A stretch of DNA of 27,487 nucleotides, taken from Planctomycetota bacterium (GTDB lineage Bacteria > Planctomycetota > Planctomycetia > Pirellulales > Pirellulaceae). Of this stretch, positions 8,871 to 17,600 are shown one piece after another (position 1 is the first letter of the stretch; each line of letters opens with the position of its first letter). The stretch lies in contig JAJRVM010000144.1 of NCBI GenBank assembly GCA_024277285.1, forward strand, positions 1-27,487, read 5' to 3'. The notes beneath the pieces were generated by a model. That model saw only the letters and a list, made by a program, of their open reading frames with translations, was not told the DNA's origin and searched no databases. The position numbers and the translations under genes are program-made.

Positions 8871-8977
8871 CCTCGGGTTCGTCTCAAAACTCGTATTTAC
8901 CACCTTGCGTTGCGCGTAATCTGCTGAAAATGGCATGGCTTTGCCGCGCGAAAAGACGTTTTGAGACAAAGCCTAGG
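8871..8977. repeat. Palindromic element B after the TIM-barrel gene
   Basis: CCTCGGGTTCGTCTCAAAAC (8871-8890) matches the reverse complement of 8958-8977 at 17 of 20 positions, with 67 bases between. The arms resemble those of element A after nagB (3526-3641). Confidence 0.7.
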
Positions 8978-9000
8978 GTTCCGCAAGGTCCGCCGCATTC

Positions 9001-9018
9001 GTGGCGACCTTGCGCCAC
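9001..9018. terminator. Hairpin between convergent genes
   Basis: GTGGCG (9001-9006) pairs with CGCCAC (9013-9018). An overlapping alternative pairs CGCAAGGT (8982-8989) with ACCTTGCG (9007-9014). There is no clear T tract, so it is only a possible terminator for either gene. Confidence 0.35.
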
Positions 9019-9109
9019 CCTGGCAAGCACGAATGACGAAGGTTTTCCCATCGGACGACCGAAACATTGTCTCGCCACAAGCGACATTCATGCCCAAGGT
9101 TTCGCCTTC

Positions 9110-10615
9110 CTATTGGTCATTGGGTATTTCGTCATTCGTCGCTGGGTATTGGGTCGTCTCGACCTCCCGCATCGTCTCGACCTTAATGTCCCAGGTCCAT
9201 TGATCGAAATACAGATTGTGGCCGTCCACCTCAATCTCACCGCGTTGAAAATCGACAGGCTCACTGCGGAAACTCCGCTTAGTGGGATACAGTGCTCGGC
9301 CATAGTCCAAGTTCACAATCAGGCGGTAGGGATCGAGATGCCCACAATAGAAATCGCGCACACGCTGATCCGCATGTTCTTTTACGCCATACGATGCGTC
9401 CGCCGGCAGCCAACCCCATGGTTCGACGTAGAACTCCGACCAATCGTGCATATTCCACTGATTCGGCCTTGTCTCCCAGCCTGACTGCCATCGCGCCGGC
9501 ACGCCAGCAGCTCGGCACAACGTGATGAAGACCATGCTCTGCACGCCACAATCTCCCTGGCGAGCCGCAATCCCCTTGGCAGACAGATTCGGGATCGTGC
9601 TGTACTCCATTTCCGAACACCAACGCACTTCGTGGGACACCCAGCGAAAGATGCGCAGCGCCTTGCGCAATGGATTTGTCTCATCACCCACAATCTGCTT
9701 CACCAACTCCGTCACTTCCGGTGTGAACACGATGTGAGGCGGTCGCTGGGCCGTGAAATGGCGATAGTCTTCGCAGCCGGTGTCATACGGCTTGACCTTG
9801 TCCGGATCGAGCCGAGGCACAAAGGCGTGCGTCACGAACTCGAATTCGGCCGAGAACACGGGCGACTTTAACGGATCTTCAACCGTTTGCTCCAGGTAGG
9901 CCATGCGGTGCGGTTGGCCATTTGGCGACAGACGAGCCGGCCCCGGGTGAGTGGCAAGCAACTTGATCTGAGCCTGTTGCTGATACTGCTGCGGAAAAGG
10001 CAACCAGCAGCAGACGCGCGCCCCTTTCTTTATTCTCGGGTTCCCGTCCTTTACACTCAATGTGTAACGAATGCGGTGCTTGACGCCATGAACTTGCGTC
10101 AAGCCAGTTTGCCTGGCTTCCGCGATCAAGTGTACCAGGTGTTTCGGCATATCAAGCCGCTTCCCAACAGGCTTGACCTGCGTTGTTCGACGAGCCTTTG
10201 CCGCTGGGCAAAAACGGAATAGATTGCTGGCCGCACGTTTAAAGTACCGCAGCTCACCGTCGATGACCCGATGCTGCAAGACGCCCTGCCGGCGCCACTT
10301 CTGCATGTCATCGTCCGTCACGTCAGGGATACTCGCACGCAGTTGTTTCAGTAGCTGCTTCGGCGTCAGCGAGTAGTCGATGCGCACCCGGCGCATGATC
10401 TCGAGCTGGACGGCGAACGGATCGACGACCGGCGCGTCCACTGTGGCGATCTTCGAGCGGAGCAACTCCTCCGCCTCGTGAAAACGCCCAGCCGCCGCGT
10501 TTTGCCGCGCCCGGTCAAGCAGGTCCTGCGCTTCCTTGGACGATTGTGCCCCAGCCACACTGCCCGACAAGCATACCAACAACCACAGCATCCACGACCA
10601 ACCTCGATGAAACAT
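9110..10615 (-). CDS. Secreted transglutaminase-like protein
   Basis: A 501-residue protein with signal peptide MFHRGWSWMLWLLVCLSGSVAGA, so it is likely periplasmic. The C-terminal half has the transglutaminase-like (papain-fold) triad: Cys356 in RQGDCGVQS, His390 in NMHDWSEFYVE and Asp406 in LPADASYG. The N-terminal half is helical followed by a beta-rich part and has no named domain I recognise. Such proteins act as proteases or amide-modifying enzymes; the substrate is unknown. The ATG at 10615 is chosen because it begins the signal peptide and has AGAGG about eight bases upstream; the longer frame adds 47 poor residues. The last dozen residues (QYPATNDEIPND) are encoded by the interspersed ATTCGTCATTCG repeat, so the original C-terminus may have been altered. 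Confidence 0.87.
   Translation of the reverse strand: MFHRGWSWMLWLLVCLSGSVAGAQSSKEAQDLLDRARQNAAAGRFHEAEELLRSKIATVDAPVVDPFAVQLEIMRRVRIDYSLTPKQLLKQLRASIPDVTDDDMQKWRRQGVLQHRVIDGELRYFKRAASNLFRFCPAAKARRTTQVKPVGKRLDMPKHLVHLIAEARQTGLTQVHGVKHRIRYTLSVKDGNPRIKKGARVCCWLPFPQQYQQQAQIKLLATHPGPARLSPNGQPHRMAYLEQTVEDPLKSPVFSAEFEFVTHAFVPRLDPDKVKPYDTGCEDYRHFTAQRPPHIVFTPEVTELVKQIVGDETNPLRKALRIFRWVSHEVRWCSEMEYSTIPNLSAKGIAARQGDCGVQSMVFITLCRAAGVPARWQSGWETRPNQWNMHDWSEFYVEPWGWLPADASYGVKEHADQRVRDFYCGHLDPYRLIVNLDYGRALYPTKRSFRSEPVDFQRGEIEVDGHNLYFDQWTWDIKVETMREVETTQYPATNDEIPNDQ
9118..9138. repeat. Interspersed ATTCGTCATTCG-type repeat, copy 2
   Basis: Identical to 413-433. This copy lies inside the 3' end of the transglutaminase-like gene and encodes its last residues. 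Variants continue to about 9155. Confidence 0.75.
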
Positions 10616-10877
10616 GTGCAAACCTCTTTCTCTTTGGGACGCGGTAGTGCCACGCCGCCGCAGTGTGAATCCCGTCTGTGGCAATATTTTCACGCGTGCG
10701 GCAAGCCGTATCAAGGCCACACACTGATTGCCTCGGCAAGCATCTGACTCGGCCAATCATGTTACACTTATTGTCATCGTTCAGGGTCATCGCTCAGGGT
10801 CGAGGGCCGTGAGTGGCTGCCACTTATCCTACCATGCCCGACATTCAGGTCAGCTCATACCGTACAAGGAGTTCTTC

Positions 10878-11309
10878 ATGAAACGGTCGAAGCAAGTGCG
10901 ATTAATCTCGATATGGAGCGGCCTCATTGTCCTGGCGTCCGTTGCCGCCCACACGCTTTGCGCGCAAGATTCGTCCAGGAACGTGACCGAACCAACGTTA
11001 CAAGCCGCTCGGCAGTCCGTGCTGCAACAGCGTCGCCGAATCATCATGAACAACGACGGCTGCGACTGCCTCTATTTCCCCAAAGACGAAAACGTGACGG
11101 CGGCGGCGTTTCTGGACAAACGGACCACGGCGTTGGCGGGAACTCAAGTCGATACGATCGCGTATTGCTCGATCAGCTCCGGGTTCAGCTTTTTCACGCA
11201 CGACACGCACGTCGGCACGCTGTTGAGTCGCCAGGGAGCCGATTTTGGCATCTTGCCCAACATGCGCAACATTGCGCCCGACCTCATGCGCCAGATTGCT
11301 GGCGCGTGA
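10878..11309 (+). CDS. Short secreted protein, probably a truncated N-terminal fragment
   Basis: The ORF encodes 143 residues with a signal peptide (MKRSKQVRLISIWSGLIVLASVAAHTLCA). The ATG at 10878 has AAGGAG six bases upstream, so the start is intact. The mature part (RRRIIMNNDGCDCLYFP, then TQVDTIAYCSISSGFSFFTHD and GADFGILPNMRN) resembles, from memory, the first part of secreted planctomycete proteins of about 400-500 residues with a glycoside-hydrolase-like barrel. Here the frame stops soon after IAPDLMRQI, and I see no continuation of that family in the next 350 bases in any frame. I infer a 3' deletion, so this may be a pseudogene. Alternatively it is a genuine short protein. Confidence 0.6.
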   Translation: MKRSKQVRLISIWSGLIVLASVAAHTLCAQDSSRNVTEPTLQAARQSVLQQRRRIIMNNDGCDCLYFPKDENVTAAAFLDKRTTALAGTQVDTIAYCSISSGFSFFTHDTHVGTLLSRQGADFGILPNMRNIAPDLMRQIAGA

Positions 11310-11668
11310 TTCCGGCGGCCGTGCGACTCGGAAGTGCCACGGCGTCAACCGGTTTCCCGATTGCGATGGAAAGTCATTCGGCGACTCGCACTGCTCCGGC
11401 GGGAGCGGCGCAGCCGCGCCAGCATGTAGCCACAGGCGTCAGCCTGTGGAAAGAGTATCCCGCCAAGAAGGATTAGCCGCGAACGCGGCGGCGGCACCGC
11501 TGATTCACCTGCGTGACGAGCAGGCAGGGGCCGTTTGACGTAACGCATTGCATCGGGACGATGACATACCAGTGGCACACGCCGGTGCGGCGTAGCGCGT
11601 GGCCCTCGCAGCAAGTAGAAGCGACTCCGCCCACCGCCCTATACTTCGCCGCCCTATACTTCGCCGCC
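11310..11668. other. Gene-free stretch downstream of the truncated ORF
   Basis: No continuation of the upstream ORF and no other gene was recognised. It holds a strong hairpin at 11430-11449, a small ACGCCG/CGGCGT hairpin near 11577-11594, and the start of a 15-bp tandem repeat at 11634. Confidence 0.5.
11430..11449. terminator. Perfect 8-bp stem hairpin
   Basis: CCACAGGC and GCCTGTGG flank a GTCA loop. There is no T tract on either side. This looks like a known type of planctomycete interspersed palindrome as well as a possible terminator. Confidence 0.5.
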
Positions 11669-11678
11669 CTAAACTTCG
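11634..11678. repeat. 3 x 15-bp tandem repeat at the M48 protease stop
   Basis: Two identical units of CCGCCCTATACTTCG are followed by a third with T to A (CCGCCCTAAACTTCG). The M48 stop codon (11669-11671, minus strand) lies in the third unit. Confidence 0.9.
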
Positions 11679-12889
11679 TCGGCCAACGCGACGCGCGCAG
11701 CAACGGGTGGGTGGTCGTGCAGCAGAATCACTTCAAGAGGATGAGGATCGGGGTCGGACTTGTTCAACTGTGCCAGTTTGCGGAAAGCGGATCGAAACGC
11801 CTCCGTATTGCCGGTCCGCCGCAACGCATAGCGATCACACGCCATTTCAAAGCGACGGCTCAGCGCGTTGCGTAACGGGCTGAGCAACAGCGAGAACAGA
11901 GTCACGACAAACAGGACCATCGGCAACGCATAGACCGGCGTCTGGCTGTAATCAAACCCGCGCTCGTGCATACCGACCCAACCGACCAGGAGTCGGTCGC
12001 AAAGAAAGAAACTGAGCGTGCTGTAGACCAACCCAAGGAGCATGAACTTGGCGATATGGTGGTAGATGTGATGGCCCACCTCGTGCGCAAACACAACTTC
12101 AATCTCGTCGGGCGTAAAACGGTCAAGCAATGTGTCGCCCAGGATCACGCGTCGTGTGTGTCCCAAACCGGTCAGCATCGCGTTGACTTTGACGGTCTCG
12201 CTGCTCATCTTCATTCGAAAGATACCTTCCAGATTCAACGTCGTCCCCTGAGTCAATCGGTGCAACCGCTCCGTCAACTCAGGGTCGTCCAGCTTCTCGA
12301 TCGTGTAAAACAATGGCAAGATCAACACGGGAACAAATTGCCCCAACAGAGCTGTTACGCCGAACGTCGCGGCGGCGGCGACCCACCACCACCAGGGGCC
12401 GGTCCACCAGATGATGGCGAATAACCCGAAGACCATGACTAATCCGAACGCAACGACGAACAGGTTTTGCAACGCGTAACGCCGCAACCAGCGCCCGAAA
12501 CTCTGGCGACTCATCTTATACCGATGTTCGAGGAGAAATCCGGAGTAGACCGACAGCGGAAACGAGACACCGTAGTGGACGGCCATGGTGATCAAATAAA
12601 GCGCCGCAAGCCGAAGCCAACGATTGGCCATCAACGGCCACGTCAGCAGCCACCGATCAAGGATGATCGCGGCCACAAACGCCATCACTCCAAGGTAGGC
12701 GATATCAATTGCCATATCGATCAACGTGCACTGCAATTCGCGGCGACCGTACTCCTTCGATTCCGCCAACTGCTCGGCCGTCATTGCCTCGCCACACACT
12801 GGGTCATCGCGAACGGGGTCCCGGTCCGACACGGGCAGCTCGATGTCGCGTTGCTTTTCAACGTTGTTGTCGTCGGGAATCGCCATCAT
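11669..12889 (-). CDS. M48-family (Ste24/CAAX prenyl protease 1-like) membrane metalloprotease
   Basis: A 406-residue integral membrane zinc protease. Several hydrophobic segments (about 59-80, 92-112, 142-163, 166-195, 281-300, 318-337) surround the zinc motif HEVGHH (His269, Glu270, His273). The third ligand is likely Glu348 in SRRFEMACDRYAL. The HDHPP near the C-terminus is typical of the family. Eukaryotic Ste24 trims prenylated proteins; bacterial relatives are linked to membrane protein quality control. Two adjacent ATGs (12889, 12886) are possible and AGGCGA lies just upstream. The stop lies within a 15-bp tandem repeat. No partner is evident; the small minus-strand gene upstream may share transcription. 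Confidence 0.92.
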   Translation of the reverse strand: MMAIPDDNNVEKQRDIELPVSDRDPVRDDPVCGEAMTAEQLAESKEYGRRELQCTLIDMAIDIAYLGVMAFVAAIILDRWLLTWPLMANRWLRLAALYLITMAVHYGVSFPLSVYSGFLLEHRYKMSRQSFGRWLRRYALQNLFVVAFGLVMVFGLFAIIWWTGPWWWWVAAAATFGVTALLGQFVPVLILPLFYTIEKLDDPELTERLHRLTQGTTLNLEGIFRMKMSSETVKVNAMLTGLGHTRRVILGDTLLDRFTPDEIEVVFAHEVGHHIYHHIAKFMLLGLVYSTLSFFLCDRLLVGWVGMHERGFDYSQTPVYALPMVLFVVTLFSLLLSPLRNALSRRFEMACDRYALRRTGNTEAFRSAFRKLAQLNKSDPDPHPLEVILLHDHPPVAARVALADEV

Positions 12890-13051
12890 ATCGCCTGGCG
12901 CGAGCTTCGCCCGCGAATCGGGAGTCGAGGAACCTGTTACAAAACGCCGCTACCAACAACTCCCATCTCTCCCCTCATCAGCGGCGGAGGTGGCAGGAGG
13001 AACGGCGTGAGAGGCATCGTTGCTGGCCGGGGCAACTCTCCCACCAACGGC

Positions 13052-13327
13052 TTACCCCAGCTTTTCGACCAGTTTCTGCACCATCTGGCCGGCCATCTCC
13101 GGATTGTCCTTGGCCAGCAGATGATCGATCTGCGCTTGCTTGACACCTAGCTTGGCCAGGTAGCCCGACAACTGTTCCCAATAGCGTTGCCGCTTCTTTC
13201 CGTCCGACAGATAGAGTTCTGTGACCAATTCCTGCGCCCGCTGGAGCGAGATCGTGTCGCGATTATCGTAGTAATTCTTGATGATTTTCTGTTGATGTTT
13301 CGAATAGCTTTTCACAGATAGTCTCAT
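13052..13327 (-). CDS. Small basic helical protein of unknown function
   Basis: A 91-residue protein (93 if the GTG at 13333 is used). It is lysine-rich and helical throughout: SYSKHQQKIIKNYYDNRD, then LQRAQELVTELYLSDGKKRQRYWEQL, then a C-terminal helix pair around DHLLAKDNPEMAGQMVQKLVEKLG. It resembles a short protein conserved in planctomycetes, from memory, with no known function. No clear ribosome binding site precedes either start. It lies 162 bases upstream of the M48 protease on the same strand. A nucleic-acid-binding role would fit its charge but is a guess. Confidence 0.72.
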   Translation of the reverse strand: MRLSVKSYSKHQQKIIKNYYDNRDTISLQRAQELVTELYLSDGKKRQRYWEQLSGYLAKLGVKQAQIDHLLAKDNPEMAGQMVQKLVEKLG

Positions 13328-13458
13328 ATTCACAAGTGGTCAACGTGAGCACTCCCCAGTGGAACAGACCCAGTGCCAGTGGAACAGCCACAGCGGGGGA
13401 GGGTGCGCACCGATCGAGCCCCGTTTCCAACACAACGCACGGGAGCACCGGAATCGGG

Positions 13459-13478
13459 GGTGGCGGCCGAGCGCCACC
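13459..13478. repeat. Small palindrome
   Basis: GGTGGCG and CGCCACC flank a six-base GCCGAG loop. It is probably an interspersed palindromic repeat; there is no T tract. Confidence 0.5.
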
Positions 13479-13980
13479 GACGCACCTCTCTAACAAATCG
13501 GCAAGGCAGCCTCACAAGTTGATCATGGTGGCAGAAAAGGCAGGTCGGGTAAAGGCAGAGCGGCGTTGATGGTGGGTTCCCCGCAGGAAATCGCCCCGAA
13601 AACCAAGCACGGCCTCATCGTCATCCGGACAATTCACGTACGGGACCAGCCCCCCCCAATGCGGCAATGCCGCCCGCCAATTGCAAGCCAGCGTTCGAGC
13701 AGCAATGCACCGCTGCCGTCGGTCGTCAAGGTGCAATAGAGAGCAGGCTCTCTATCGTTCGTGGAACAGAGCAAGGTAGAATCTGCGGTCAATACGCCTT
13801 TGCCAGGCCCACAGAAGCCCACTGTGACGCTGGCCCATGCGGGCAAGACTCTCCCGTCTCGCGGTACTGCGCCCCTACTGGAGAGCCTGGACTGGAAAGC
13901 AGGGCCCTGCTACATTGGCTTGCGACGCGGCACACAAGTCCGAGTACAGCGGAAGCACGGTCGGCGTTGGCTTGGCAACC

Positions 13981-14037
13981 ACGTCCAGACCAAGAGGGCA
14001 CGTCCAGACCAAGAGGGCACGTCCAGACCAAGAGGGC
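13981..14037. repeat. 3 x 19-bp perfect tandem repeat upstream of P-II
   Basis: Three identical units of ACGTCCAGACCAAGAGGGC end 58 bases before the P-II start codon. They could be slippage products or repeated binding sites. Confidence 0.92.
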
Positions 14038-14095
14038 ACGTTGCAATTCCGTAGAACTGGATAACTCGACAAGCGAACAGGGTTGGCATCAAACC

Positions 14096-14428
14096 GTGAA
14101 ACAAGTCATCGCCATCGTTAAGCCATTTCTGGCCGAGAGGGTATTGGAGAGTTTGCGTCGCGCGCCGCTCGAAGCGTTGATGGTTCGCGAGGTCAAGGGA
14201 TTCGGACGGCAGAAAAGCTACCTTGACCAATACGGCGACAGTGAGTACTCGCACGCATTCTTGCCCAAAGTGGAGATATCCTTGTGGGTCGACGACAGCC
14301 GCGCGGACGAAATCGTCCGCAAGATCGTCGACGTGGCGCGCACCGGCCGCATTGGTGATGGAAAGATCTTCATCATGCCCATCGCCGATTTCATGACGTT
14401 CGATATCGGCAGTGAAGAAGGCAAGTAG
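14096..14428 (+). CDS. Nitrogen regulatory protein P-II
   Basis: A 110-residue GlnB/GlnK-family trimeric signalling protein that senses 2-oxoglutarate and ATP/ADP and controls nitrogen assimilation enzymes and ammonium channels. The start is KQVIAIVKPF, with the VREVKGFGRQK segment next, then the T-loop with Tyr51 in SEYSHAFLPKVEI, then the B-loop TGRIGDGKIFIMP. Tyr51 is the residue uridylylated by GlnD in proteobacteria. The T-loop before it (SYLDQYGD) and the C-terminal IADFMTFDIGSEEGK differ from classic GlnB. The GTG at 14096 gives the canonical N-terminus although no strong ribosome binding site is seen. It faces glnE, whose enzyme is P-II-regulated in E. coli. No amtB is adjacent, so GlnB versus GlnK is not decided. 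Confidence 0.92.
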   Translation: MKQVIAIVKPFLAERVLESLRRAPLEALMVREVKGFGRQKSYLDQYGDSEYSHAFLPKVEISLWVDDSRADEIVRKIVDVARTGRIGDGKIFIMPIADFMTFDIGSEEGK

Positions 14429-14534
14429 GGGATTTAGACGCGCCGAAAATAGCAAGGCGTATCGGTCAGCCCTTTCAAAGCCATCTATTGCGATTGAGCA
14501 TCTTCCGAAGCCCCGAATGGGGCGTCCCGAAACC

Positions 14535-14585
14535 AGCCCAGGGTAAGCGCAGTGGCGAAGCCACGAAGCGCAACCCCGGAGGTAT
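14535..14585. repeat. Interspersed palindromic element between P-II and glnE
   Basis: GTGGC (14552-14556) and GCCAC (14560-14564) form a GAA-looped hairpin, flanked by GCGC-containing words and by CCCAGGGT on the left and ACCCCGG on the right. I recognise this type as a common planctomycete repeat, from memory. It may also serve as a terminator for the convergent genes. Confidence 0.55.
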
Positions 14586-14632
14586 GCTCCCCATTTCTTC
14601 CTCTGGGCCCGCAACGTCTCTCAGCTCATAAG

Positions 14633-17600
14633 CTACGGCTGGGCATCCAGTTCGTAGGATGCGGCGTCGAAGGTCCGATGGAAGCAGTCTCGATTTTGTT
14701 GACGAAGTTGGCGGCAGTCGCCGACCAGTTGTTGGGAGTTTTCCCAGCCGATAAGAAACGCTAATTTCTCCAGCTCCAGTTCCTCGGTCGGCAGATCATG
14801 CCGTGCTGCGGTATTCATCAGGCGTAGGCTTGATTCAACACTGCGCAAGAACTGATATGACCGGCTCAGATGGGTTGCATCTTCATCGGCCAGCGCCCCG
14901 AAACGCTGGAGCGTCTCGATGGCATCGAGCGTCCCTGGAACAACGACTTCCGGAACCTCGAGCGCGTTCTTGAGTTGCAACATTTGCACAATGAACTCGA
15001 CATCCACCGTTCCACCAATGCCGCGTTTGAGGTTACGATCCGAGGCAAACTGCTGCATGCGTATCCGCATGCGTCGAATCTCCTCGGCATTGGCCGGACA
15101 CCAGTTATTCCCAACGATTACCAGCCGAATCGCTTCCATCGTGCGCTTCACGGAATCGTCCGGGCCGAAGACAGGACGTGCCTTGCAGAGCGCCTGCCGC
15201 TCCCACAACTGTCCACGACCGTCGGCGAAATACCGCTCGAATTCCCCCAATGACACGGCCAACGAGCCGCTCTTGCCCGTCGGTCGCAGGCGTGGATCGA
15301 GTTCATAAAGGCGGCCATGAGGACCGATCGTCGTCACCTGTTTGATGATCCGCTGCCCCAATTGGCTGAAGAAGTGCTGGTTCGTCGTCACCTTATCTTG
15401 GCGCGCCCGTTTCTGGTGCTCGGTATGACCATCCACATCGAAGAGGAACACGACGTCCAGGTCACTATGATAGTTCGGTTCGCGTCCGCCCAGTTTCCCC
15501 ATCGCGACAATAACCCACCCGCACAAACACTTCGTACCGTTTTCGAGCGTCCTCATGGGCACGCCGTATTTGTCCGTCATCCGTTGATATTCGCGTTGCG
15601 CGATCTGCCGCAAACAGACCTCCGCGATACCCGCGAGTGCCTGGTGGCAATCACGCAGATCATCTTTACCCAGGATATCGCGCACTCCCACGCGCAAGTG
15701 CTGAAAACTCTTGAAGCTGTGCAAGATCGGTTCGATATCCTCGGCGCCATGGCACAGTGTATCGAGGGTCTTTTCAAGCGATTCATATGATGGCAACCGA
15801 TTCAACACCAGCGAGTCCATCAGTTCGTCAATCATCCCCGGGTTGCTCGTCAGGATCCCCGACAAATAGGGACTCGAAGCACAGAGTCGCACATAGAGCT
15901 TCAGCGAGGGTGGACTGTAGCTGAACAGCTCCCAAAGAACACCTTTTCCACCGAGTGAATCGCTGACTTTGCTCAGGTCGACCAAGGTCGTATCGGGATC
16001 GGGGGTCTCGGAAATCGCCTTGAGTAGATTCGGGGCGATGGCGGCAAGGAAATGCCGGCACCGGCGCGTGGAAAGAAACGCAACGGGCTCCCGCGCCAAG
16101 GCCATCAAGTTGTCATAGGCGGCGTGGACATCTCGAAAGCGATAGCGCCCCAGGCAATCTTCAATGAACTGCTCGGAAGGGTAGGGGGCCAGCACGAGGT
16201 CGGTTTCCGGCGCCGTTTCCGGATCATCACCGAAGGCGTCATGGAGCAGGTGATCGAGTATCTTGCGATTCAACTTCGTTTTATGCTCTAAGTCGCGTTT
16301 GAAATCGATCAAGGCCGAATGGCCGTCTCGATCCGAATAGCCTGTGCGAATCGCCAGCCGTCGCAATTCTAAGTCGCCTTCGGGGAGCGTGTGCGTTTTC
16401 AAATCGAACATGATCTGCAAGCGATGTTCGATTTTTCGCAAGAACCGGTAATTGTCTTCAAGGATATTACCTTCCTGCATCGTCAAGCAACCGACTTTGG
16501 CGAGTCGTGTGATCGCCTGAATGGTATTGCCGGTACGGATCTCCTTCAGGTCGCCGCCATTAAGCAACTGCAGGAATTGGATCGAGAATTCGATATCTCG
16601 AATACCGCCTTCTCCGGTCTTCACATTGCGGTCATCGCCCCCTTCCACGTGTGCCCGTTTCTCGATGCGACGTTTGAGTGCCTTGATACCGGCAATATCG
16701 GCACAGGTCAGATAGCGGCGGTAAATCCATGGCTCCAACTGGCCCAGAAAAAACTGCCCCAGATCAAGATCGCCGGCCACCGCGCGTGCCTTCACATAAG
16801 CCTGACGCTCCCAGGTGCGGCCCGCAACGTCATAGTACCGCAACGCACTTTCCCAATCCCTGACCGCCGGCCCCTGATCACCGTCGGGCCGCAGCCGCAA
16901 GTCAACTCGGTAGGATGTCCCGAAGACGGTCGGCTGGGTCAACAATTTGACGATCTGCTTGGCAAGTCGATCAAAAAACTCGCCGTTCGTAACCGAGCGC
17001 TCGCCATCCGTCTGGCCCTTGCCATCACTGATAAAAATCAGGTCAATGTCACTGGAATAGTTCAGTTCAAGTCCGCCGAGCTTACCCAACGCCAACACGG
17101 TGAAACGCGCCCGTTGGCCACTGGCAACGCGTGGAGTTCCCCGCTTGGCAACTTGAAACCGCCACGCCGACTGAATCGCCGCCTCGATAATGGCATCCGC
17201 CAAGTACGAAATCTGCTTTGTGACTGTCTCCAGATTCTGACTGCGGATAATGTCACCGTAGGCAATGCGCAACATCTCGCGGTGACGATAACCACTCAAG
17301 ATCTTGGTCACCACGCGCTCATCGTCCGTCGAGGCGACGTTCGCACAAATATCTTCGAGTAACGCCTCTCGCGAAACGGGCTGCCCTTCGGTCAATCGCA
17401 ACAGATCGAAGGCCTCGGGATCGCGGACCAACCAGTCGGATAGAAACTGGCTGGTCGAGAAGATGCGCAACAGAGTAGGGAGCGCTTCCGGATCACGCTC
17501 GAACAGCGACCCGAGCGCCAGCGGATTTCTGGCCGCGGCGATGAAATGCTCGAAATTATTGAGCGCTCGATCGGGATCACTCATGTGCGGCAGCTGTTGT

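Larger units (their letters stand above)
13328..14095. other. 768-base region without a convincing gene
   Basis: Frames here are open but show repetitive, compositionally odd translations with no motif. The + frame that runs into the P-II gene from 13667 looks non-coding before 14096. The region holds a repeated CAGTGGAACAG word near 13361-13387, a 7-bp stem hairpin at 13459-13478 and a 3 x 19-bp tandem repeat at 13981-14037. Confidence 0.5.

Noticed and set aside
14032..14046. GGGCACGTTGCA as a sigma-54 promoter for the P-II gene
   Set aside because: GG and GC are only six bases apart; sigma-54 promoters need ten between them.
13667..14095. Long N-terminal extension of P-II in the same frame
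   Set aside because: The translation has repeat-derived, low-quality sequence and P-II proteins are about 110 residues; the GTG at 14096 gives the normal start.
13910..14614. Minus-strand ORF of 234 residues covering the P-II region
   Set aside because: It is antisense to P-II and includes translated 19-bp repeats.
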